Shown here: piece after piece, positions 22,703 to 29,632 of the stretch | Layout of the letters: each line of letters starts with the position of its first letter | Numbering within the stretch: the first letter of the stretch is position 1 | Assembly: GCA_964591605.1 (NCBI GenBank) | Contig: CAZQEN010000028.1 | Span: 1-36,721 of the forward strand | Source of the DNA: CAYLLT01 sp964591605 | GTDB lineage: Bacteria > Planctomycetota > Phycisphaerae > UBA1845 > PWPN01 | Length of the DNA: 36,721 bases | Direction of reading: 5' to 3' | Notes under the pieces: generated by a model | Told to the model about the DNA's origin: nothing | The model's input: the letters and a program-made list of their open reading frames with translations, nothing else | Database searches by the model: none | Made by a program: the position numbers and the translations under genes

Positions 22703-22757
22703 AGGTCCCTTCTGCCCTTGACAACCATCCTTGTCAAGGGTCTGCCGGAAGGGACCT
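22703..22757. other. 55-base double-stem hairpin in the sigma/msrA divergent region
   Basis: AGGTCCCTTC (22703-22712) pairs exactly with GAAGGGACCT (22748-22757). Inside it CCCTTGACAA (22715-22724) pairs exactly with TTGTCAAGGG (22731-22740), leaving a 6-base loop and a small internal bulge. The structure lies in the 369-base gap (22586-22954) between the divergent sigma and msrA genes, about 120 bases from the sigma start. It could be an operator, a leader RNA structure or a mobile short repeat. No other copy was seen in the window. The remainder of the gap shows no gene. Confidence 0.75.
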
Positions 22758-22954
22758 TGCGGGGGGGTCCGTGACAGAATCGGCGGGTGGCATGGGTCCC
22801 GCCCGGCGGAGATCGTCGCCGCGGCGACCGGACGGGACCTGCTCGTGCACGCCCCGGAAAATGGCCAGACCCGTTTTTGACCGGCCGTAACCCTCGCAGG
22901 GCGCGGCGCATCGAACCGCCGGGCCAACAGCGGCGTTTTATCATGGGAGGCCGC

Positions 22955-23569
22955 ATGCGGCAGATAACGACTGCGTTGTACCCTATACTACTGACGGTGC
23001 TCTTCGGCGCCGTGGGCTGCCAGAGAACCCGGGAGGCCAGATCGATGAATGCCAACGCCGTTGCAGGCGCGACCAACCCCGCCCTTGCCCAAATCCCCCC
23101 CACCGCGCAGAAGGCCACTTTCGCGGCCGGATGCTTCTGGGGCGTCGAGGCGACGTTCCGCCAGACGCCGGGGGTGCTCGCAACGGCCGTGGGTTATACC
23201 GGCGGAACGACCTCCCAGCCCACGTACGAACAGGTCTGCACCGACCGCACCGGCCACGCCGAAGCGGTCGAGGTGATCTACGACCCGGCCGTCGTGAGCT
23301 ACGAGAAACTGCTCGACGTGTTCTGGGCCAACCACGACCCCACGACCCCCAATCGCCAGGGTCCCGACGTCGGCTCACAGTACCGCTCGGCCATCTTCTA
23401 CCATTCGGAGGAACAGAGGCAGGCCGCCGAATCCTCCAGGGAGAAACAACAGCCCCGCTTCCGCCGCCCCATCGTCACGCAGATCGTCCCCGCCGCGCCG
23501 TTCCACCGCGCGGAGGAGTATCACCAGCAGTACCTGGAGAAACGCGGTCTCTCACACTGCCACCTCTGA
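22955..23569 (+). CDS. msrA: Peptide-methionine (S)-S-oxide reductase, lipoprotein form
   Basis: I chose ATG 22955, with GGGAGG at 22945-22950; this gives 204 residues. Residues 1-22 are a lipoprotein signal (MRQITTALYPILLTVLFGAV then GC). The catalytic domain opens with KATFAAGCFWGVEATFRQTP; Cys60 of GCFWG is the nucleophile that reduces methionine S-sulfoxide. GVLATAVGYTGG, EVIYDPAVVSYEKLLDVFWA and NHDPTTPNRQGPDVGSQYRS are the other family blocks. Cys202 in the terminal SHCHL is a candidate resolving cysteine. The secretion signal means it repairs oxidised proteins in the periplasm, not the cytoplasm. No msrB is adjacent. It diverges from the sigma/kinase operon and shares its upstream region with it. 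Confidence 0.93.
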   Translation: MRQITTALYPILLTVLFGAVGCQRTREARSMNANAVAGATNPALAQIPPTAQKATFAAGCFWGVEATFRQTPGVLATAVGYTGGTTSQPTYEQVCTDRTGHAEAVEVIYDPAVVSYEKLLDVFWANHDPTTPNRQGPDVGSQYRSAIFYHSEEQRQAAESSREKQQPRFRRPIVTQIVPAAPFHRAEEYHQQYLEKRGLSHCHL

Positions 23570-23611
23570 TGACACGAGACTCGTGCACCTCCTGTAGCGC
23601 CCGCCCGCACC

Positions 23612-23767
23612 AGCCCCGGCAGGGGCGCAGGCGAGTAGCCACGGGTCAAGGCCACCGGGGGTGGCCGAAACCCGTGGAAATGTTCGGCCACGATCGACCC
23701 GCCTCGGAAGAGGCGGAGGTGTGAGGGGGGCCATCCCCCCCCAGCCTCTGTCGCCCCTGGCGGGGCT
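23612..23767. repeat. AGCCCCGGCAGGGGC-type repeat in the gap after msrA
   Basis: AGCCCCGGCAGGGGC at 23612-23626 and its near-inverse CTGTCGCCCCTGGCGGGGCT at 23748-23767 bound about 150 bases. Between them is an internal palindromic stretch (GGCCACCGGGGGTGGCC at about 23651, CGAAACCCGTGGAAATGTTC after it). A related fragment is at 1009-1028. The gap 23570-23861 holds no convincing gene. Confidence 0.65.
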
Positions 23768-23861
23768 GAGTTGTCAGTCGTCGGATGCTGACATTCAGAG
23801 TTGTTGAGGCCGGACCCGAAAGATACAATAAGAGCGCAGAGAAACGGAGACTATACGCAGG

Positions 23862-24164
23862 ATGTCGCGTCAACGGCCACATATCGAGGTTGAGGAAACG
23901 ATCAGCTCCGCCGAGCTGGCCGATGCCCGGCGGCGTCGCGCGCAATTCGACCGGAACACTGCATGGCTGCAGGCTCACATACCCGAGGTCTATGCCCGGC
24001 ATCGCGGCGAGTGCATCTGCATCGCCGGTCAGGAGCTCTTTTCCGGACGGACGGCCCGAGAGGCGATCGCGAAAGCCAGAGCCGCGCATCCGGAAGATGA
24101 AGGTTGGTTCACCCGCTATATCCCCAAGGACAGGGTACCAAGGATCTATGCGGTTCAACGGTGA
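23862..24164 (+). CDS. Small DUF5678-like protein, partner of the aspartyl protease-like gene
   Basis: This 100-residue protein has a central segment NTAWLQAHIPEVYARHRGEC, then ICIAGQELFSGRTAREAIAK and WFTRYIPKD. It follows the pattern of short DUF5678-type proteins: a tryptophan-led helix, a Gly-containing strand pair, an Ala-rich helix with an EA motif, and a terminal aromatic strand. The family assignment is from memory of the pattern and is moderate. There is no signal peptide. Its last 17 bases overlap the start of the next gene, so the two are co-translated. Such pairs with a retropepsin-like protein are common and their role is unknown. The ATG at 23862 has only a weak AGGA upstream. 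Confidence 0.65.
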   Translation: MSRQRPHIEVEETISSAELADARRRRAQFDRNTAWLQAHIPEVYARHRGECICIAGQELFSGRTAREAIAKARAAHPEDEGWFTRYIPKDRVPRIYAVQR

Positions 24165-24582
24165 ATGGCTGCTGTGCGATGACGGATTGGTCCGTCCGAT
24201 CATCCGAGCCGAGATCCTGGCAGGGGATGGAACCTGGCGAGCCGCCGAATTCCTTGTGGACACGGGAGCGGACCGTACCCTCATCAGCGCGAACGCATTC
24301 GATTCCCTGGATCTCCCCTCTGAGCCAGCCGTCATTCAGATCGGAGGGGTTGGCGGACTGATTCAGTCCGTGATGGTAACAACCGAAATCCGGTTGTGTC
24401 GTGATGACGGCCAGACAGCAACGTTCCGCGGCGAATTTGCAGCTTGTGCCAGCTACGAAGCATTGGACATGAGTGTGCTGGGCCGCGACGTTCTGGAGAT
24501 GTTTGCGTTGATCGCTGACCGACCGGCAAACGTCCTTGCCATTCTCGGCGGCAGGCACAGTTACGAGGTGCGCCAGCAGTAA
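24148..24582 (+). CDS. Retropepsin-like aspartyl protease family protein
   Basis: This is 144 residues from ATG 24148, which lies within the end of the preceding gene. The signature FLVDTGADRTLIS (36-48) is the catalytic D-T-G loop of single-domain, dimeric aspartyl proteases. A later hydrophobic block, LDMSVLGRDVLEMFALIADR, matches the family's LLGxDxL motif, which forms the conserved helix. The region between, IQIGGVGGLIQSVMVTTEIR, could supply the flap. Because the domain has one catalytic Asp (Asp38), it should act as a homodimer. There is no signal peptide or membrane segment, so it is cytoplasmic. The substrate is unknown; the small upstream partner is an obvious candidate for a substrate or a regulator. 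The convergent neighbour ends 25 bases further on. Confidence 0.8.
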   Translation: MRFNGEWLLCDDGLVRPIIRAEILAGDGTWRAAEFLVDTGADRTLISANAFDSLDLPSEPAVIQIGGVGGLIQSVMVTTEIRLCRDDGQTATFRGEFAACASYEALDMSVLGRDVLEMFALIADRPANVLAILGGRHSYEVRQQ

Positions 24583-24606
24583 CCCATACGAGGCGCCCTG
24601 CGGAAC

Positions 24607-25446
24607 TCACCCGCACACGTCTTTCCGCACGCCGCGCAGGTACGCCAGCGACTTTTCCGCCTCGGCTTCCGTGCCGCATTCGACGGAGAGGACGCCTTTG
24701 TAACCGGCCTTGTGCAGGCGGCCGACGATGTGATGCCAGTCGATCTCACCGTCGCCGCAGGCGCAGCCGACGGCCGTGCCGGTGACCTTGCCGCGCTCCG
24801 CCTCGGCCTGCTTGGCCGAGATGTCCTTGGCGTGAACGTGCACGACCCGGTCGATCACCAGCTCGAGCATCTCGTACGGGTCCTCGCCGGCCAGGAACGT
24901 GTTGCCGCAGTCGTAATTGACCTTGATCCACGGCGAATCGACCAGTTCGAGCAACCGGGCGAGCTTCTTGATCTTCGCCGTGTAGGGTCCATGCTGCTCG
25001 ACGCCCAGATAGACCCCGTTCTCCTCGCACGTCTCCGCGATCGCCCGCAGCGTGATCTTCATGGTCGCGTATGCATCCTCCTCGGTCATCCACTTCGGCG
25101 GATACATGTTCTCCGTGATCTGCACGACGTTCACGCCGAGCGCTTTCGCATAGCGGATGCCGCGCCGGGCGTAGAGCACGCCGAACTCCGGGTCGAGCAG
25201 GTCGGAATGCGAGGAAAGGGCGCTGATTTTCACGCCGGCCTTCGCCGCCATGTCCCTGATGACGGCCGGATCGGTGTCGAGGCTCGTGACGTGGCAGTAC
25301 TGCCCGATCGACAACAGGCACCGCCCCATCAGGAAGCACGGCTCGACATATTCATAGCCCATCTCGCCCGCCCGTTTGATGCCGTACGCCAGGCTCTTGT
25401 CCGCGTGGCGCACGTATTCCATGTTGATGCCGATACCGATGCTCAC
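24607..25446 (-). CDS. Sugar phosphate isomerase/epimerase (xylose isomerase-like TIM barrel)
   Basis: This 279-residue protein starts at GTG 25446, where GAGGAG lies seven bases upstream; the ATG five codons earlier (25461) has no ribosome site and remains possible. It begins SIGIGINMEYVRHADKSLAY, a typical first strand and helix of this family. Metal- and substrate-binding segments of the AP-endonuclease-2/IolE fold are visible: LSSHSDLLD, VEQHGPY (with the conserved Glu and His), VNYDCGNTF, VVHVHAKDI and LSVECGTEAE. It probably interconverts ketoses or keto-inositol-type sugars in the cytoplasm. It is the third gene of a set with a ThuA/PmoA-like and a Gfo/Idh/MocA protein, a common planctomycete arrangement for modified-sugar breakdown. 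Confidence 0.85.
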   Translation of the reverse strand: MSIGIGINMEYVRHADKSLAYGIKRAGEMGYEYVEPCFLMGRCLLSIGQYCHVTSLDTDPAVIRDMAAKAGVKISALSSHSDLLDPEFGVLYARRGIRYAKALGVNVVQITENMYPPKWMTEEDAYATMKITLRAIAETCEENGVYLGVEQHGPYTAKIKKLARLLELVDSPWIKVNYDCGNTFLAGEDPYEMLELVIDRVVHVHAKDISAKQAEAERGKVTGTAVGCACGDGEIDWHHIVGRLHKAGYKGVLSVECGTEAEAEKSLAYLRGVRKDVCG

Positions 25447-25517
25447 GATGGTTCTCCTCATGGGGAACGGACCCGGCCGCCACAGGGGGCGGCCGCTGCA
25501 GAGTCTCCGGGCACATT

Positions 25518-27755
25518 TCAGCCACTCTGGCCCGCTTCACGGGCCGCTTTTTGCCACTCCTGATCCAGCGCGGCACGATCCGGCCGGCCGGGATGGATCA
25601 CGATGCGATAGCGCAGGCGCAGCGTAGAGCCCGCGGCCAGCTCGTATGGCTCCGCCCAGAGCGGCGCGGGGCTGAAATAACCGAAGCGGGCGTCCTGATC
25701 GATGATGTTGTGCCAATACGAAGGATGCCGCAGGTTACCGGGATGATCGAGAATCGCGACGCCGCCGATCCGCCCGGACTGGGCGTCGGCCAGCGAAAAG
25801 TCGACCCAGCGGGCGTGCCGGCCGTGCGTGTTGGCTGCCATTCCGGGCGATTTCGCATCCTGACGGCCTTCGCTGTCGATCAGTTGCCAGTCGCGCGAGT
25901 TCTGCGAGATCCGCACCGACAGGCCGGCGTAACCCCCGCCGGCCGTCCCGCCGCGCAGGGCGACGGGCACGCTTTCGGCCGTGAACCGGCTGTCCCAGTC
26001 GATGCGGTACGTACCCGTCGCATCGGGCGCGCTCACCCGAAGCAACCGCTGCTCGGTCAGCAGCGGCGATTCGCCCGGTTTGCGATAAGCCAGCGTCAGC
26101 TTCACGCCGGCCGAGAAGTCGTCGTGCGTCTCGACGCCTGCGTCGGTCACCTGGCTGAGCCCCGGCGAGTTTCCGGCCGCGTCCTCGGACCAGAAGTCGA
26201 TGTCGTTGAGCTTCACCCACGAAAACCAGAGCGCCCGGTGCCAGACATGGTCGCTGGGGCGAAACGCGGTGAGCGGCGTGCCGTCGGCCAGGGTGAGTGG
26301 ATGGAAGCTCGGTTTCATGCCATTCCGCGCATAGTTGAGCTGCCAGATCACGCATTCGCCACTGAGGAGAGCCACCGTGTCCTGCGTCTGTTTCCAGTGA
26401 AAAGCGGCCGGAGCGATCGCCGGCGCCTTATTCGCCTCCGCTCCGCCGATGCGGGCCAGCGCGAATACCGCCGCTTCGCGCACGGCCGCGTCGTTGCTTT
26501 CCAGAAGCGGCTTCAGGAGCCCTGCCGCGTCCGCATCGCGCAGCATGCCCAGTGAGATCGCCACCCCCGCCTGCGTCCGGCCCGTATGCTGCGGCAGCGC
26601 GTCGCGAAGTGCCTTCTTCGACTCCGGCCCGCCGATCCGCTCCAGGGCGTACCGCGCCGCGTCGACGGACTTCTCATCGGAGAGCAACGCCGCCAGAGCC
26701 GGCACCTGCTCAGGTCCGCCGACGATCGAGAGCTGCCTGCACAGAAAAAACTTCGCCTCGGGCGTGGCGGCGCTCGCGAGCGCGGCGGCGATCTTCGCCG
26801 CGAGCTCACGCTGCTCGCGCCCGCCGTCGCTGGCCGCGTGGGCGCAGGCCGCCATCACGAACTGCTCGACCTGCGCCAGTGCCCGCCGATCCTGCGCGTG
26901 CCGGTATGCGGCCGCCGCCGCCAGCGACTTGTCGAAGTCGAGATCGATGATCTCCGCATCAGCGGCACTGGTCGGCCATCGCTGCGGAATGGGAATCGTC
27001 ACGTTGCCCGTTGCCGCCCACTCGGCGGATCGCAGCATGAGCGTCTGCCATCCGACGTTCCGCATCGCGTGGGCATCGTGGCCGAGCGTCAGATTCACGC
27101 CGCGCCCGCGGTCGAGCTGCGTGGCGATCAGTACCGGCTCGGGCCGGCCGCTGCCGCCGAAATCCGGCTCCGAAAACACCTCGGCCAGCACCGCATACGG
27201 TGTGTCCGCCACGCGGGCCGTCCGGTGCCAGAGTTCATCCATCGTCCAGAAATCGCGCATGTCGCGCGTGATGGGGTGCGAGCGGTCCGTCATCGCGACC
27301 TTGAAGCTGTGATACGCCCCGTGCGCGGTGTGATCGAGCTTCCACGTGAACGCGACGAGCTGCTGGAACTCCGGCCAGTCGTGGCAGGTCGCGCTCGCGG
27401 CGTGAAACACGACGAAGCCCCCGCCGCGCCGAATGAAACCGGTGAACGCCTTCTCCGCCTCCGCGCCCCACTGATGGCCGGTCATGTTCGGATACGCCGA
27501 CCAGTTGCTGACCACCACGTCGCACGCGGCAAACGTCTGCTCCGTGCAACGGGCCGGGTTGTCGATGACCTGCTGGACCGTAAAGCGGCTGCTGTCATCG
27601 AAAATCTTTTTGAGCACCGGCGTGGTGGCAGCCCAGTCGTGGTTGTTCGCGCCGGTCAGAATGACGACGCGCAGTTTCGAGTCCGATTCGGCGCCGATGA
27701 CAGTCGATACGGCGAACAAAACCGAAGCCGCCGGCATGACGGAAATGACCTTCAT
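25518..27755 (-). CDS. Secreted three-domain protein: ThuA-like, HEAT repeats, PmoA-like
   Basis: This 745-residue protein starts with a signal peptide (MKVISVMPAASVLFAVSTVI, then GA). The ThuA-like, glutamine-amidotransferase-fold domain spans about 27-255: RVVILTGANNHDWAATTPVL, YPNMTGHQWGAEAEKAFTGF and GGGFVVFHAAS. An alpha-helical linker and HEAT-like repeats span about 285-445 (for example ARYALERIGGPESKKALRDA, then VREAAVFALARIGG). The C-terminal 290 residues match the PmoA-like/DUF6807 pattern: ECVIWQLNYARNGMKPSFHP, LTAFRPSDHVWHRALWFSW and VAILDHPGNLRHPSYWHNI. Domains of this sort are usually separate genes; the fusion is the notable point. The protein is probably periplasmic and acts on carbohydrates. 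It lies between the isomerase and oxidoreductase genes on the same strand. Confidence 0.85.
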   Translation of the reverse strand: MKVISVMPAASVLFAVSTVIGAESDSKLRVVILTGANNHDWAATTPVLKKIFDDSSRFTVQQVIDNPARCTEQTFAACDVVVSNWSAYPNMTGHQWGAEAEKAFTGFIRRGGGFVVFHAASATCHDWPEFQQLVAFTWKLDHTAHGAYHSFKVAMTDRSHPITRDMRDFWTMDELWHRTARVADTPYAVLAEVFSEPDFGGSGRPEPVLIATQLDRGRGVNLTLGHDAHAMRNVGWQTLMLRSAEWAATGNVTIPIPQRWPTSAADAEIIDLDFDKSLAAAAAYRHAQDRRALAQVEQFVMAACAHAASDGGREQRELAAKIAAALASAATPEAKFFLCRQLSIVGGPEQVPALAALLSDEKSVDAARYALERIGGPESKKALRDALPQHTGRTQAGVAISLGMLRDADAAGLLKPLLESNDAAVREAAVFALARIGGAEANKAPAIAPAAFHWKQTQDTVALLSGECVIWQLNYARNGMKPSFHPLTLADGTPLTAFRPSDHVWHRALWFSWVKLNDIDFWSEDAAGNSPGLSQVTDAGVETHDDFSAGVKLTLAYRKPGESPLLTEQRLLRVSAPDATGTYRIDWDSRFTAESVPVALRGGTAGGGYAGLSVRISQNSRDWQLIDSEGRQDAKSPGMAANTHGRHARWVDFSLADAQSGRIGGVAILDHPGNLRHPSYWHNIIDQDARFGYFSPAPLWAEPYELAAGSTLRLRYRIVIHPGRPDRAALDQEWQKAAREAGQSG

Positions 27756-27783
27756 ACGCCAGACTCCATAGCAGAAAGATCAC

Positions 27784-27946
27784 CACGAAGGCACGAAGAC
27801 ACGAAGGCAGTTTCAGAGTTGTGGATCTCAGCTTTCGAATCGGAATCTCAAATCTCAGATCCACACATCACGGTGTTTCGCCAGTATGACCATCAGCGAT
27901 CCCACCTCCTCAGCCCATTCAGTCTTCGTGTCTTCGTGCCTTCGTG
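27784..27946. repeat. Second copy of the CACGAAG inverted repeat
   Basis: The 23-bp arms 27784-27806 and 27924-27946 are exact reverse complements of each other, and the same sequence as the arms at 2739-2761 and 2796-2818. Here 117 bases separate the arms, against 34 in the other copy. The spacer includes a further small palindrome (GATCTCAGCTTTCGAATCGG ... TCTCAGATC). It fills the gap between the Gfo/Idh/MocA and ThuA genes. Confidence 0.9.
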
Positions 27947-27973
27947 TTTGGAACGAACTTCTGAGCGGCATCC

Positions 27974-29281
27974 TCACACATGCCACGGACTGCGCATCGC
28001 CCGCGTGAGCATCCGGTTCGCCTGCTCGTCGCCGACGAACTCTTCCCTGCCCGGATCCCATTTGAGCTTGCGGCCCAGGCGGATCGCGATGTCGCTCAGG
28101 TGGCAGATCGTCTCGGACCGGACGGCCACGTCGATCGGGCAGATCGTCGGCTGACGCGAGCGGACGCTGTCGATGAAGTTGCGCTGATGCTGCGTGCTCA
28201 CCGGGAGCTGGATGTCGCCGGGGCCGAACTTCTCGGCCAGCAGCGCCGGCTGGCTGGCCTCGATGCCGCTGCGATGCACGTACACCCATCCGTCGGAGCC
28301 CTCGAACGTGATGCCGTGGCGGTTCCGCCCGCCGTCGCTGGTAAAGTTGACCCTCACGCCGTTGGCGTATGTGAGCCATACGTCCCAGTTGAGCAGCGTA
28401 TCGCACAGGCCGTCATTCGTCGGGAACAGGCCGGTACCCTCCACCTCCACCGGCCCGGTCAGTTCATGCCCGCTGCCCCACTGCGCGATATCGACGTGAT
28501 GGATGCCCCAGCCGGCGATGTAGCCCAGCGCATAATCACTGATGTGGAACCAGTGCGGGTTGACGACGCGTTTGGGAGTGTACGGCGCCTCCGGCGCCGG
28601 TCCGAGCCACATGTCGTAATCGAAGCCCGTCGGCACCGGTTCGATTGGGTACGTCGGACTGTTGGTCCGTTCGGCAAAACCCGAAGGCGCCGAGACGCGG
28701 ATCGTGTGCACCTTCCCGAGCCGGCCATTGAGCGCCAGCTCGCACGCCTGACGGAACACGGGCATCGACCGCTGCTGCGTGCCGAACTGGAAGATCCGCC
28801 TCCGCCGCTGCACTTCAGCGCGAAGCACCTGGCATTGGTCGAGGCTCACACCGAGCGGCTTCTCGACGTACACATCCTTGCCGGCCCGCACCGCGGCCAA
28901 GGCATGCAGCACGTGCCAGCAGTCGGTCGAGGCGATCTGAATCGCGTCAAGATCCGGCCGGGCCACCAGCTCGCGGAAATCGGCGTAGACGCGGCAATCC
29001 TTGTTCTTGTACAAGGCGTCCACCGCGTTCTTCGCCAGCTCGCGCGCCTCCGGTTTGACGTCGCAGACGGCGACCACCTGCGCATCGGGCAGAGCGGCCG
29101 TCTGACCCATGTCGTGGCGACCCATACCCCCCACCCCGATGCACCCGACCACGATGCGCTCGCTGGGCGCCGGCCGGGTGGCCGCCTCCGACCCGCGCAG
29201 GACATACGGAAAGCCCAGTGCAGCGCCGGCCCCGGCCGCTCGGGCCAGGAGCCGCCTTCGAGTCACACGCGCAGAAGCCAT
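27974..29281 (-). CDS. Tat-exported Gfo/Idh/MocA-family oxidoreductase
   Basis: This 435-residue protein starts at ATG 29281, with GGGAG upstream. Residues 1-33 are a twin-arginine signal (VTRRRLLARAAGAGAALGFP). The Rossmann fold follows (RIVVGCIGVGGMGRHDMG, residues about 41-58), binding NAD(P), with DVYVEKPLGVSLDQC carrying the family's EKP motif; Lys is the catalytic proton donor in relatives. The C-terminal part (about 160-430) is the alpha/beta substrate domain, with GWGIHHVDIAQWG containing the conserved histidines. Secreted members of this family are common in planctomycetes. Since free NAD is scarce outside the cytoplasm, a tightly bound cofactor is expected. Context suggests dehydrogenation of a sugar or inositol derivative together with the two downstream genes. 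Confidence 0.9.
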   Translation of the reverse strand: MASARVTRRRLLARAAGAGAALGFPYVLRGSEAATRPAPSERIVVGCIGVGGMGRHDMGQTAALPDAQVVAVCDVKPEARELAKNAVDALYKNKDCRVYADFRELVARPDLDAIQIASTDCWHVLHALAAVRAGKDVYVEKPLGVSLDQCQVLRAEVQRRRRIFQFGTQQRSMPVFRQACELALNGRLGKVHTIRVSAPSGFAERTNSPTYPIEPVPTGFDYDMWLGPAPEAPYTPKRVVNPHWFHISDYALGYIAGWGIHHVDIAQWGSGHELTGPVEVEGTGLFPTNDGLCDTLLNWDVWLTYANGVRVNFTSDGGRNRHGITFEGSDGWVYVHRSGIEASQPALLAEKFGPGDIQLPVSTQHQRNFIDSVRSRQPTICPIDVAVRSETICHLSDIAIRLGRKLKWDPGREEFVGDEQANRMLTRAMRSPWHV

Positions 29282-29632
29282 GTGTGCGCTCCCATGAGAG
29301 GTTGATGATCAGACGAAGGTGTTGATCCCGCGTTCCGGTCGTGCAACAACCACAGCACGCTCATCCGGAACCCGGCAAAGCTACCGGATGCCGCTGCATC
29401 CGGCGCAGGTCAGCGCCAGGGTGGGAAGCGCTGAAATCGCGAGCCTCGGCGCGGGTGGTGTCGCGCCGACGGCCTGGCAACTGCCATTATCCGCAACGCC
29501 GGCGCATCGTCAATGTGATCCACGCCGGGTGGTGCCGGGAGGGTGCGTCACGCTTTCGGCGGGTGGCATGGGCAGCGTCGGCTTCGCCGGGCGAAACCGA
29601 CGCTGCCCGTGCGAGCCGCCCCACAGGCTGCG
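29282..29632. repeat. Intergenic region with a 43-base dispersed repeat
   Basis: Positions 29575-29617 are a 43-base unit whose reverse complement recurs at 36394-36436 with 40 identical bases. Its core GCAGCGTCGG ... CCGACGCTGC forms a stem around CTTCGCCGGGCGAAA. The remaining 290 bases of this gap hold no convincing gene; the promoter of the oxidoreductase operon presumably lies near 29290-29340, but I cannot point to it. Confidence 0.8.

Noticed and set aside
27980..29305. 441-codon plus-strand frame
   Set aside because: Antisense to the Gfo/Idh/MocA gene, which has a Tat signal, a Rossmann motif and EKP.
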